DNA of 64,000 bases from positions 62,001-126,000 of the forward strand of contig NZ_JABANE010000002.1 in NCBI RefSeq assembly GCF_012844305.1, read 5' to 3'. The notes under the pieces were generated by a model. It was not told the DNA's origin and ran no database searches. It saw nothing but the letters and a program-made list of their open reading frames with translations. Below, in pieces: positions 9,767-17,928 of the stretch. Positions within the stretch are counted from its first letter, which is position 1, and every line of letters starts with the position of its first letter. Origin of the DNA: Flammeovirga aprica JL-4. Lineage in GTDB: Bacteria > Bacteroidota > Bacteroidia > Cytophagales > Flammeovirgaceae. The position numbers and the translations under genes are program-made.

Positions 9767-9958
9767 TTATGACAACTGAACGTTTACAGCGTTCAAACCT
9801 CTTCTACCTTCTTCAACTTCAAATTGAACTTGATCATTTTCTCTGATCTCGTCGATACAACCTGAGATGTGTACAAAGATTTCGTTGTTTGTCTCGCTAT
9901 CTACGATAAAACCAAAACCTTTAGTAGCGTTGAAGAATTTTACAGTTCCTTGTTTCAT
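9767..9958 (-). CDS. cspA: Cold-shock protein, CspA family
   Basis: 63 residues, a single OB-fold cold-shock domain. RNP1 KGFGFI (14-19) and RNP2 IFVHI (28-32) are intact, and the length is that of a minimal Csp. Such proteins bind single-stranded RNA or DNA and melt mRNA structure. The gene has its own terminator. The roughly 140-base spacer to the next gene upstream is consistent with the long leader usual for csp genes. The symbol denotes the family; which paralogue it is cannot be stated. Confidence 0.95.
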   Translation of the reverse strand: MKQGTVKFFNATKGFGFIVDSETNNEIFVHISGCIDEIRENDQVQFEVEEGRRGLNAVNVQLS

Positions 9959-10101
9959 AACTATATGTAATTAAAAATTTTCTTTTCAGAATTTATATAT
10001 AAAATATACCTCTCCATCCTCACACTGTAGATGCACAGTGATCCAACAAAAAAGCAGTACAATACTAAATTGATGTTTAAATTGCTACTGAAATAGTAGA
10101 C

Positions 10102-10563
10102 TTATTCTTTAGGGGCTTTTGTGATATCTACACAAGATCTACCTTTCGGAGTATCTTTCAGATCGAATTCCACAAAATCTCTTTCCTGAATATTGTAGTT
10201 TTCATCTACATCACTGATATGGAAGAAATAACGTTCTCTTGATCCTTTTTCTATAATGAAACCAAACTTTTTGTCTGGGTTATAGTAATCAACACGACCT
10301 TGTCTTTTTAGATCTTCTAAATCTTCTTGTCTAGAAGTTGAAATTTGGATGTCCTCTAGCTTGATTTTTTTCTTTGGCTTATCAGGATCTGGAGGAGTAG
10401 ATGTAATGTTACCAAATTCATCTACATAGGCCATCATATTTTCTAGATCGCCTTTCACTTTGTTCTTTTTTTGCTCTTCTTTTTTAGCTAGTTTTTCTTC
10501 GCGCTTTTTTTTCTTCTTCTTATCTTTTTCTAATTTGTTGAAGGTCTGTTGAGATCTACCCAT
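10102..10563 (-). CDS. Cold-shock-domain protein with lysine-rich N-terminal extension
   Basis: 153 residues. Residues 1-50 are highly basic and probably helical (a run of six lysines, then REEKLAKKEEQKK). Residues 88-150 form a divergent cold-shock domain with GRVDYYNPDKKFGFI as RNP1 and RYFFHIS as RNP2. Fusion of a basic tail to a CSD suggests RNA binding with extra electrostatic contact, for instance to ribosomes or rRNA. It lies directly upstream of the small Csp gene on the same strand, with a gap of about 140 bases. The domain call is firm, the role is inferred. Confidence 0.85.
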   Translation of the reverse strand: MGRSQQTFNKLEKDKKKKKKREEKLAKKEEQKKNKVKGDLENMMAYVDEFGNITSTPPDPDKPKKKIKLEDIQISTSRQEDLEDLKRQGRVDYYNPDKKFGFIIEKGSRERYFFHISDVDENYNIQERDFVEFDLKDTPKGRSCVDITKAPKE

Positions 10564-10804
10564 ATTGAATATTTAAAAATAACTGCCAAGTATAACCTGA
10601 TAAGTATTAAACATTCAATAAATAAGTTTTCGAAAAAAGATTATATCTCAAATGAAAAGTAACTACAAAGTTATGCGTACTCAAATGCGAGTACCTCATG
10701 CAATACAAAGGTAGGCATTTATTTCTCAATAAAAATATTTTAGGCCAATAGTAACCATTAATAACAAATAATACTTTTCTATAAAAAACTGATTTTCAAT
10801 AAAA

Positions 10805-10829
10805 AAGGCTACCCAATTTGAGTAGCCTT
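10805..10829 (-). terminator. Intrinsic terminator of the lipoprotein gene
   Basis: AAGGCTAC (10805-10812) pairs with GTAGCCTT (10822-10829). On the minus strand the hairpin is followed by a T-run. Confidence 0.85.
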
Positions 10830-10861
10830 ACATATAGAAGGGAGTGTAAATAAACACTGTA

Positions 10862-11338
10862 TTAATTCTTCTTTGCAATCACATTAACAGTAATTTCCTG
10901 ATTTTTAGGGTCATTACGCTCATCATTGACATATAATGTAAACTTGTGTGTCCCTACTTCAAGGTCATTTAAAACATCTATCATCAAGTAAACCTTTGCT
11001 TCTGTATTTCCTTTGACATCATAATAATATTTGCCATTTAATAATGAAGCATGGATTTGCTCTTCATAATGTGAATTGGTCTTTTCTGCTAAATCAATGC
11101 TCCATTCCTCACTTTGAACTACAAGGCTTGCAATCTTGCCCGGTGCATAAATATCCACTTTTACCGTATCTGTAAACGACCCCTGCTGTCTTGTGATTGA
11201 TGCTCCTGGCGACACTTCAAAAGTAGTAGTCTTAGGTATTGCATCATACAGCGTTCTATGCTTACATGAGCTGAAAGCTACTATCAATGACAAACCTAAA
11301 AGAAACGATACTATTTTTTGCTTACCCATAGTTTTCAA
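10862..11338 (-). CDS. Small lipoprotein with an Ig-like beta domain
   Basis: 158 residues. The signal ends in AFSSC, a lipobox with the acylated cysteine at about 26. The rest is beta-rich, with a TVNVIAKKN C-terminus and a central part (TFTLYVND-like) reminiscent of BACON/Ig-type surface domains of Bacteroidota. Location is the outer membrane or periplasm. No enzyme motif is seen. It is monocistronic with its own terminator. Function unknown. Confidence 0.75.
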   Translation of the reverse strand: MKTMGKQKIVSFLLGLSLIVAFSSCKHRTLYDAIPKTTTFEVSPGASITRQQGSFTDTVKVDIYAPGKIASLVVQSEEWSIDLAEKTNSHYEEQIHASLLNGKYYYDVKGNTEAKVYLMIDVLNDLEVGTHKFTLYVNDERNDPKNQEITVNVIAKKN

Positions 11339-11479
11339 AAGTTAGAACAATGATTTTCTGAATTTATTAATTGATGGACTCAACAACTATTCATACGTTC
11401 GATAAAAATTAAGCGTTTGAAATATTATCATTCATTTAGAACATGTTTGAAAAAGGCCCTTAAATAATTAAAAAGAAAA

Positions 11480-11503
11480 AGGCCATTGCATATGCAACGG
11501 CCT
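11480..11503 (-). terminator. Intrinsic terminator of the two small-peptide genes
   Basis: AGGCCATTGCA and TGCAACGGCCT form a long stem with one internal mismatch. The minus strand continues with TTTTTCTTTTT. Its position 50 bases after the second small ORF supports those ORFs being transcribed. Confidence 0.85.
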
Positions 11504-11553
11504 AACATTCAATCTGTAGTTTATTACCTGAGTATCAAATCATGATTACTTGG

Positions 11554-11706
11554 TTACTTTTTCACTGACATCACAGAGTCAGCTTCAGTTTTTGAAACTG
11601 CCACTTCTTCCTCTTGGTATCCTGGAGAGGCCGTACTATAAATCATAGTGGTAGCAGTAGCGATAGCAATAATTAAAACAGCAATCAATGCAAAAATCGT
11701 CTTCAT
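11554..11706 (-). CDS. 50-residue single-pass membrane peptide, copy 1
   Basis: ATG at 11706, stop at 11554-11556. It reads MKTIFALIAVLIIAIA, continues hydrophobic to about residue 24, then SPGYQEEE and an acidic/basic tail ending SVKK. It has one membrane helix with an N-terminal lysine and a polar C-terminus. The downstream peptide gene at 11778-11930 encodes a clear paralogue of identical length (shared MKT-FALIAVLII-IA-ATT and PGY). Each is preceded by a similar leader hairpin and the pair ends at one terminator. Function unknown; a membrane-stress or regulatory peptide, or an assembly factor, are possibilities. Confidence 0.7.
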   Translation of the reverse strand: MKTIFALIAVLIIAIATATTMIYSTASPGYQEEEVAVSKTEADSVMSVKK

Positions 11707-11732
11707 AGTTATATTTAGTTATGTCGTGCAGC

Positions 11733-11755
11733 AATAATTTTGAGCGAAAATTATT
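11733..11755 (-). promoter_or_regulatory. Leader hairpin of small-peptide copy 1
   Basis: AATAATTTT (11733-11741) and AAAATTATT (11747-11755) pair perfectly around GAGCG. The adjacent TGCAGC and TTTTGAGCGAAAA text is shared with the leader of copy 2, so the duplication included the 5' leader. Confidence 0.6.
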
Positions 11756-11777
11756 TTAAGCGGTTGTACAATTAAAT

Positions 11778-11930
11778 TTAGTTCTGTCCTGTTTGGAAAG
11801 CTTCTATATCCACTTTCGATATCGTTATCTCAACGTCATCATACCCCGGCGCAGCGGAAGTATACAAGATGGTTGTTGCGGCAGCGATAGTAATAATCAA
11901 AACAGCAATAAGTGCAAAAACAGTTTTCAT
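11778..11930 (-). CDS. 50-residue single-pass membrane peptide, copy 2
   Basis: ATG at 11930, stop at 11778-11780. It begins MKTVFALIAVLIITIAAATT, then has APGYDDVE and a polar tail ending FQTGQN. It has the same length, helix position and PGY turn as copy 1, with a divergent tail, which argues for selection on the membrane part. It is the promoter-proximal gene of the pair. These ORFs are below usual annotation cut-offs; the evidence is the paralogy, the repeated leader and the shared terminator. Confidence 0.7.
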   Translation of the reverse strand: MKTVFALIAVLIITIAAATTILYTSAAPGYDDVEITISKVDIEAFQTGQN

Positions 11931-11959
11931 AGATATGGTATTTATTTAGTTTGTTAATG

Positions 11960-11991
11960 CAGCTCCGCTTTTGGCGAAAAAAACTGAGCTG
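11960..11991 (-). promoter_or_regulatory. Leader hairpin of small-peptide copy 2
   Basis: CAGCTC (11960-11965) pairs with GAGCTG (11986-11991), with an inner CGC/GCG stem. It shares TGCAGC and TTTTGGCGAAAA with the leader of copy 1. Confidence 0.55.
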
Positions 11992-12084
11992 TTTAAAAGT
12001 TTCAATCCAATAAAGGAAGGTCACTTTTAGTTGTACTCAGTTTTTTCTAATTTTTTTTTAAAAATATTTTCAAAGTATAAAAAA

Positions 12085-12136
12085 AGTGTGCTTAAAAAGC
12101 TGATTCTAAACTGAAAATCAACCTTTTAAGCACACT
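12085..12136 (-). terminator. Terminator-like hairpin downstream of chaN
   Basis: A perfect 13-bp stem AGTGTGCTTAAAA (12085-12097) / 12124-12136 lies 30 bases past the chaN-like stop. The minus strand continues into T-rich DNA. Confidence 0.8.
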
Positions 12137-12165
12137 ATTCATTTTAGCTCAATTACTTTTAAGTA

Positions 12166-13053
12166 CTAAAACGTCTTCGTCATATTACTATTACAGATAA
12201 TGGTAAACTCATTCTCTCCTTTGTTCTCATCAGACAGTTTTGAAAGATCAGTTTGCTGACCGAAAGCGATCACCCCTGATTTCAAGTTTTTATTATAATG
12301 GTTGACATACCAAACTGTTCCTTCATGATTTTTGGAATGGAAATCACCGTTGTAGTGCAAGAATAATTTTCCTTTGTTCTTCTTTTTCAATGCTTCCACA
12401 ATAGAGTACCCCATCGTAGCATCTTTAATGGCTTGTGCCTCTACAAACTGTTTTGCTTTTCCTGTCATACCATGCCCTGCCATCATCTGTTCCATTTCTT
12501 TGTAAGATGGATTGTCGTAAGGCACTTCTATTGGCAATGGGGCAATGTATTTTTTCTTGGCTTCTTTACTTAAAGTCTCCAGCTCCGGTAATCCTTTTTT
12601 AGAAACAAGGCTTGCATATCTTCTTGGTACGTTAGTAGCGATAAACGGAATGTTATTTTCTTTCGCAAAGTCTACAAGAGGGGCGTAATCTGTTTTGTAG
12701 TTATCCCACGCTTTACCGTCTTTGATCAAAACAGCCTCTTTTATTAAACCATTCAGATACTCATCCAACACGAGTTGATTGTCTTTTTCAAACATTTCAG
12801 CTCCTAATACAATGGCGTTATTTTTTTGGGTTGCTAATGATTTTGTCAATTCAAATTGTAACCAATGGGCAATGGGATTGTTATGTAATTCTCCAAAAAA
12901 CACAACATCATAGTTCGAAAGGCTTTCAGCCATTTCCTCAAAAGTGACTTCTTTTCCTTCTTTGTCAAAGATTTGATATGCTTTCAATGGCGTTTGTGAA
13001 AATGCTGCTACTGCATAAAGGGTCAATAGCAAGGTGGTGATAATATGTTTCAT
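12166..13053 (-). CDS. ChaN-family heme-binding protein (DUF399)
   Basis: 295 residues with a signal peptide (1-20). FFGELHNNPIAHWLQFE near 54-70 is the GExHxxPxxHxxQ block of ChaN / Cofac_haem_bdg proteins, where the histidines bind or line the heme pocket. ChaN of Campylobacter is an iron-regulated heme-binding lipoprotein; here no lipobox cysteine is visible, so it is probably soluble periplasmic. It lies downstream of hmuY and a heme receptor gene on the same strand, with a terminator in between, which fits heme handling after import. Confidence 0.85.
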   Translation of the reverse strand: MKHIITTLLLTLYAVAAFSQTPLKAYQIFDKEGKEVTFEEMAESLSNYDVVFFGELHNNPIAHWLQFELTKSLATQKNNAIVLGAEMFEKDNQLVLDEYLNGLIKEAVLIKDGKAWDNYKTDYAPLVDFAKENNIPFIATNVPRRYASLVSKKGLPELETLSKEAKKKYIAPLPIEVPYDNPSYKEMEQMMAGHGMTGKAKQFVEAQAIKDATMGYSIVEALKKKNKGKLFLHYNGDFHSKNHEGTVWYVNHYNKNLKSGVIAFGQQTDLSKLSDENKGENEFTIICNSNMTKTF

Positions 13054-13161
13054 AACTTTAAGTTAAAGACTTTTTTGAAATTCGGCGTGTTTTATTTTAC
13101 TAGAAATCTATACGCTGTAAGTATATAATCTTAGAGAACAGAAGATGTTTTAAGAAATAAA

Positions 13162-13188
13162 AACCGCAACCTCACAAAAGGTTACGGC
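13162..13188 (-). terminator. Intrinsic terminator after the HmuY-like gene
   Basis: CCGCAACCT pairs with AGGTTACGG around an A-rich loop. The minus strand continues GCGGTTTTTATT. It separates hmuY from chaN, so chaN probably has its own promoter or depends on read-through. Confidence 0.8.
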
Positions 13189-13245
13189 TATACACACTTA
13201 TTAAGCAGGTTGATAAGGATTTTTCCTTTTTTGATATCAACGAAA

Positions 13246-13980
13246 TTATTCTGCTATCAAACGTTGGAATTTGAAGGCAGGATAACCTTTCTCTAAATCA
13301 TCATTATAAAACGATGTAAATGCCAATTTGAAGAATACTCCTTCAGTAGTTTCAATGACATAGTACTGGTTTTCAACAATTTTATATGTAAATGTCGCAA
13401 AGTCTAATGTTTTCCAGTCAGAACCAATTGCATCTACTTCTGATGACAATGATAATTCCATAGCATCAGCGTATGTTACGTCTTCATAAGAAACAAAAGT
13501 TTGCCCTTCTGCTTCTAACTCTTCTTTGTTCAAACGGATGGCTTTCACTTCTCCTTTATTGATCAATGCACCTGTCATCATATAAGGCACGAACTCTGTT
13601 CCATCGTGTGTTTTACCGTTGTAATACGCCAATACAATATCCCATCCTTCGCTACCTTCCGCATGGTCTTTTTCTGTATCCCAAACGTCAAGTTTCACAT
13701 AAGCTTCATCATTATAGTGTACCCCTAAAGTATCTGCATTGGAAGATGCTGAAGCGGCATCAAGGTTTACAAATACTTGACGGTTATAGCTTAGTTTCAC
13801 TTGTTCTACTTGTTGGGTAGCGTGATTGAAACCTTCTTCATATACATCAGGAGAGCTATATAAAGACACCTGCAGTGCATAAGATGAGTCATCTAATGGC
13901 GGTATAGTTACGGCATCTTCTTCAGAACATGAGAATAATGCGACAGATAATAGTAGACTAGCGAAAATTGACTTTTTCAT
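13246..13980 (-). CDS. hmuY: HmuY-family heme-binding lipoprotein
   Basis: 244 residues. The lipobox LFSC puts the lipid anchor at Cys18. The DIVLAYYNGKT strand, the late YYVIETTEGVFFKLAFTSFY block and GYPAFKFQRL at the C-terminus are the conserved HmuY strands. In Porphyromonas, HmuY captures heme at the surface and passes it to the TonB receptor HmuR. The receptor gene at 14012-16207 is immediately upstream on the same strand with a gap of only 31 bases. Coordinating residues differ among homologues and cannot be assigned here. Confidence 0.85.
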   Translation of the reverse strand: MKKSIFASLLLSVALFSCSEEDAVTIPPLDDSSYALQVSLYSSPDVYEEGFNHATQQVEQVKLSYNRQVFVNLDAASASSNADTLGVHYNDEAYVKLDVWDTEKDHAEGSEGWDIVLAYYNGKTHDGTEFVPYMMTGALINKGEVKAIRLNKEELEAEGQTFVSYEDVTYADAMELSLSSEVDAIGSDWKTLDFATFTYKIVENQYYVIETTEGVFFKLAFTSFYNDDLEKGYPAFKFQRLIAE

Positions 13981-14011
13981 TGTTATTAGTATAAAAATTT
14001 GTTGTTAAAAA

Positions 14012-16207
14012 TTAAATCTTATTGAGATTGAATTTGAAGGAAACGAAGTAAGTTCTCCCCCAAGCGATCAGCATATTACTGCCTGATCCGTGTGCTCCCG
14101 ACTGTGTGGTGTTGGCAACTTGTTTTACATCCAAGATATTTTTTACACCTGCAGTCAATGAGAAGCGTTTATTTTTTAAATTCTTTGTCGCTGAATAATT
14201 CAACATATTGTAGGCTTCTGTCACCCCTTCGATGGGATTATTCTCGTCTGCCCCTGCCATCAATTGCACTCTTTTATCTGTGTATTTGTAATCCAATTGC
14301 ATGGATAGATCCACCTTGGGCCAGAAGTAAGAGAGCATCCCTACAAAATCTATTGAGTATCTGTATTGGAAGTCAGAAGTATTGTACAAGTCATAACTGA
14401 TGCCTGTTAGATTCACCCCTGCATTCATTTTGAAACGATTGTTGTGATTGTAGTTCACGGAGAATGTTCCTCCCTGTGTTCTTTTCTGCGAAATGTTTTG
14501 ATAGTAAAATTCTCCTGTATCGGAAGCTACTGTTTCGATGATATTATCAAGGTGATTGAAGAACCCTGTTGCATCAAATTTCAAGACGGAATGATCCATG
14601 ATATTAACCGTTTTGTTGACCGTGAATGTCAAATTGTAAGAAGTTTCCGGCAGAAGGTCTTTATTACCAAAAATCTTATGATTCGAGTCTACGAAATCCA
14701 TGTAAAGCTCTTTAATAGAAGGTGCTCTAAAACCTTTTCCAAATGAAAGTCTGCTTCCCCAACCGTCTTCATTGTTCCATTTTAAATGTGCTGAATAGAT
14801 CAAGGGTGTATCATAGATATTATGATGAATCAGACGCATACCTGGCTGAAAAACCAATTGATCTGTAATGTTCAATTTCACATCAGTCCATATGGAATTT
14901 TCAATCAATCCTGAGTTTTCATCCACTTTTCCACCTTTCCCCGTTTCATCCGTCAACTCATACCCTACTTGCCATTTCAAACGATCTGTAAATTGATGAC
15001 CATAAGAGATTCTTGCATTCAGTGTTGTGAACTCATCTACATTATAAGCGTCTCTTTTCTCTTTTGTATTCAGGTCTTCTTTGACGGTGTATTCTTGAGA
15101 GGTTCTTGTATAGGTATTATAAGAAACCATTCCTGACAAGGTCGATTTTTCGTTGAATTTCTTATTGAATTGTCCTGAATAAGTGATTCTATCCGTGATA
15201 AATTCTGTATCAATGGCACGATAAGGCTGTAAATAGTTTCCTTTAAAAAGTAAATCCTCTCTGCTGACTCTAATACCAAATTTCGTATCCCATCCTGATA
15301 AATTAATACCATAATAAGCATCTGCATTGATTTGATTTTTAGGATTCCAATCCATTCTTCTGTCCGACTTATCCAAATCATAACCATTGAAATATCGATA
15401 CCCGCCTGAGATTCCGTATTTTGATTTCCCTTTATTACCCTGTACACTCATATTGGCATTCAATTGCCCTACTGATTCAGCATAGGTAGAAGCAGTACCT
15501 GACCACTTATAGTATTTATTTTCTTTGGTAATGATATTAATGGTTCCTGCCAATGCATTTGAACCGTATACTACCGACATTGGTCCTTCAATAATCTCAA
15601 TGTGATCTACTTGAGACATATCAATCTGTGATAAATCAATGTTTCCATCTTGTCTGCCAATAATGGGCATACCATCTATTAGAAACTTTACATGCTGTCC
15701 TTCTAATCCTTGCATAATGATCTGAGTACCCAATACTCCATCTTCAACAAGGTTGATGTTGGGTTGGAAACGAAGTGCATCTCTCACATTTTGTACGCCT
15801 TGCTTCTCCAATACATCATGTGATATTATCCCAATTCTGTAAATCGATTGGTCCACACTTTCAGGTTCCACACTTGCTGTTTTCACTACTTGATCCAACA
15901 TCAGCAAGTCCGGTTTCATTTTTATTTTGATCGATTGCTCTTCTTCTAAAAAAAATTCCTTCGTCTTGAACCCTGTATAGGAAACAGTGCATTGCATCTT
16001 CTCTTTTAGAGGGATGATCACTTTCCCCTCCGCATCGGAAGAATAATAGTGCTTTTCTCCTGATGCTGAAATCAGACAAACGTGTGCTCCAATTAAGGGC
16101 AAACCTTCTGTTGTGTCTACGATTTCAATGGTCGCTTTTTGAGTTTGTGCCCATACAGTGCATGTATAGCACAGCATCAAAATGCAAGTTGTAATTTTAT
16201 TTTTCAT
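14012..16207 (-). CDS. hmuR: TonB-dependent heme receptor (HmuR-like)
   Basis: About 731 residues from the preferred start, MKNKITTCILML, which gives a normal signal peptide; an in-frame ATG at 16252 adds 15 polar residues before it and is less likely. A regulatory beta domain (about 25-105) is followed by a plug (VLEKQGVQNVRDALRF, IEIIEGPMSVVYGSNALAGTINIITK) and a barrel ending YFVSFKFNLNKI, typical of BtuB/HmuR receptors. Pairing with hmuY strongly suggests heme or hemoprotein uptake. The HmuR histidine/NPDL motif was not clearly found, so the ligand is inferred from context. Confidence 0.85.
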   Translation of the reverse strand: MKNKITTCILMLCYTCTVWAQTQKATIEIVDTTEGLPLIGAHVCLISASGEKHYYSSDAEGKVIIPLKEKMQCTVSYTGFKTKEFFLEEEQSIKIKMKPDLLMLDQVVKTASVEPESVDQSIYRIGIISHDVLEKQGVQNVRDALRFQPNINLVEDGVLGTQIIMQGLEGQHVKFLIDGMPIIGRQDGNIDLSQIDMSQVDHIEIIEGPMSVVYGSNALAGTINIITKENKYYKWSGTASTYAESVGQLNANMSVQGNKGKSKYGISGGYRYFNGYDLDKSDRRMDWNPKNQINADAYYGINLSGWDTKFGIRVSREDLLFKGNYLQPYRAIDTEFITDRITYSGQFNKKFNEKSTLSGMVSYNTYTRTSQEYTVKEDLNTKEKRDAYNVDEFTTLNARISYGHQFTDRLKWQVGYELTDETGKGGKVDENSGLIENSIWTDVKLNITDQLVFQPGMRLIHHNIYDTPLIYSAHLKWNNEDGWGSRLSFGKGFRAPSIKELYMDFVDSNHKIFGNKDLLPETSYNLTFTVNKTVNIMDHSVLKFDATGFFNHLDNIIETVASDTGEFYYQNISQKRTQGGTFSVNYNHNNRFKMNAGVNLTGISYDLYNTSDFQYRYSIDFVGMLSYFWPKVDLSMQLDYKYTDKRVQLMAGADENNPIEGVTEAYNMLNYSATKNLKNKRFSLTAGVKNILDVKQVANTTQSGAHGSGSNMLIAWGRTYFVSFKFNLNKI

Positions 16208-16316
16208 ATCTATTTGTTCCATTTTAAAATGGATGTGTTTGCCAATCCTCATGATTAAATCACGGGTTATTGATATTTTTTTAGAAATCGATGTTTCTAC
16301 CTTTTGGTTATGTGGA

Positions 16317-16380
16317 CAAACCTACAGCGGGTTGACACGTGGGATGTGTGGGTAGACACACAGGTCTACCCCTACGGCCC
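16317..16380. repeat. REP-like hairpin element, family E
   Basis: GGGTAGAC (16350-16357), loop ACACAG, GTCTACCC (16364-16371), preceded by CTACAGCGGGT. The same grammar (CTACAGCGGGT or TACAGCGGGT, GGGTAGTC, loop ACGCAG, GACTGCCC) occurs at 22649-22680. The last codons of the next gene lie at its edge. Confidence 0.75.
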
Positions 16381-17811
16381 CTACGATACACGGCGTGGTA
16401 TTGCGATTTTCTTTCCTGTTTTTTTTGCATTTTTGACCGTCGAAAGGTCTTTCAAACTATCCAAAACACATCCTGTTGGACAGGCTACTCTACACCATAG
16501 CATAGGGTATTTGATTGAAATTCCGATAAATGCTAAAGAGATATAGAACCAGTACGACGAAAGTTCTGTACTGAATAAATCTGGGAACAGTTCGTAGTTT
16601 CCAAACTCCTTATAACCATAGACAAAACCGGCAAAAAGGACGATGGTCAAAGCATAACGGATATACTCTGCTTGTTTGTTAGTGATAAATAATTTCTTCG
16701 ATTTAAACGGTGAATATTTCAAAGAGATCATTTGCGCTGCGCCAAAAGGACATACATACGAGCAATAGGCATTTTTACCCCAAATTGCTGACAGCAATGT
16801 CATCAGTGCATATATGCTTAAGAAGAGAGAGACTTCTGTTCCCATAAACGGCATCAGGTAAGTGATGTAAGTGAACGATGAGTTCATTCCAAAACCGATA
16901 TATGCCATTGTGAAAATGGAAACTCCTAATCTTGTTTTCTTTGTTTTTTTGATCTGTGGCAACATTGCAAATAGGAATATTGCACCGATAACGATGATAT
17001 GAACAATCCACCAATAGGTCAGTTCGGCCTTCACTTGGAAACCGTCCAAATCATAATCATAGTAAGTGGACAGCACCTGAGGGGCAGTCACCGTAAAGGC
17101 TTCTGTCACCCCATCTGCCATTGCTTTTGTTGTGATAGTAGCACCGGAAACAGCATCGATGACATGATCATCATTTCTTGTACTTAAGTGATGGTACTGC
17201 TCTAAATAAGCGCTTCTTAATACCTTTCTTAAGTAACTTTCCGTTTCTTTCGATGTAATGTAAGATACTTCTTCCAGCATTCCTCCCAAGGTCATTTCCA
17301 TCCCCAAATAAATAGGTCCTGAAAACCCTTGAACGGTGTTGTGAAGCATATTTTCAAAGTACAGTGATTTTAGTTTTCCACTTTGATAAATTTCTGCATA
17401 GCAGAGATCGCCTTTCATTTTCACGACTACTTCTGCATCATCTTCATATTTTTCTTTTAGTCTTTCCGCTATGTTCTTTGCCCATTCTTTGTTGTGAAGG
17501 GATTCTCCCATATCAGAATGGAAAGAAAGCATTCCGGCTTCTTTTGTTCGTTTTTTCGCAATTGGCCTTACCATTCCATATTCTCCCAAAACATAACTTC
17601 TTCCTTCTGAAATCATTCCTGCCTGCACAGTATGTTTCACTGCAAAATCCGTTACTAGTTTTGGTGCGAAGAACTCATTTTCGATGGTTGAAATATGCTC
17701 ATTCAAATCCGATCTTTCCAACGGACCGTAATAGGCAAAGAACCCAAACACACCAAAAACAAGGAGGGTAAGTATAGACTTTCTATAATCTATTTTCAAT
17801 TGCTGTTTCAT
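16381..17811 (-). CDS. Flavinylated FMN-binding / NapH-like 4Fe-4S membrane electron-transfer protein
   Basis: About 476 residues from MKQQLKIDYRK. An N-terminal anchor (about 12-28) precedes an extracytoplasmic FMN-binding domain. DAVSGATITT (219-228) matches the S/T-G-A-T site where ApbE links FMN to threonine in NqrC and RnfG. Five or so membrane helices follow, then two NapH-type half-cluster motifs, CSYVCP and CRVACP. Such proteins move electrons from the membrane pool to outside acceptors. With heme uptake genes around it, reduction of heme iron or a siderophore is a reasonable guess. Two earlier in-frame ATGs (17832, 17829) fall inside a palindrome and are disfavoured. No ApbE gene is in the window. 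Confidence 0.8.
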   Translation of the reverse strand: MKQQLKIDYRKSILTLLVFGVFGFFAYYGPLERSDLNEHISTIENEFFAPKLVTDFAVKHTVQAGMISEGRSYVLGEYGMVRPIAKKRTKEAGMLSFHSDMGESLHNKEWAKNIAERLKEKYEDDAEVVVKMKGDLCYAEIYQSGKLKSLYFENMLHNTVQGFSGPIYLGMEMTLGGMLEEVSYITSKETESYLRKVLRSAYLEQYHHLSTRNDDHVIDAVSGATITTKAMADGVTEAFTVTAPQVLSTYYDYDLDGFQVKAELTYWWIVHIIVIGAIFLFAMLPQIKKTKKTRLGVSIFTMAYIGFGMNSSFTYITYLMPFMGTEVSLFLSIYALMTLLSAIWGKNAYCSYVCPFGAAQMISLKYSPFKSKKLFITNKQAEYIRYALTIVLFAGFVYGYKEFGNYELFPDLFSTELSSYWFYISLAFIGISIKYPMLWCRVACPTGCVLDSLKDLSTVKNAKKTGKKIAIPRRVS

Positions 17812-17825
17812 AAATCTACTTTTAC

Positions 17826-17865
17826 TCATCATTAGCCCACGACTTAAGTCGTGGGTTAATGATGA
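17826..17865. repeat. 40-bp near-perfect palindrome, hairpin family A
   Basis: Centre CCCACGACTTAAGTCGTGGG, flanked by TCATCATTA / TAATGATGA with one mismatch. The ACTTAAGT core with a matching outer stem is the family A pattern also at 53034-53172 and 55574-55709. It sits at the 5' end of the flavinylated protein gene. Confidence 0.85.
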
Positions 17866-17928
17866 AATTTCAATCGCAATAACGTTTATAATAATTTCAC
17901 TACTAACGTATATATATAAACTTAAATA

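Noticed and set aside
9664..9846. Short plus-strand ORF over the cspA terminator
   Set aside because: It overlaps a terminator hairpin and runs antisense to a clear cold-shock gene; the product resembles nothing.
16208..16252. Upstream start for the heme receptor
   Set aside because: It would place 15 polar residues before a standard signal peptide; ATG at 16207 is preferred.
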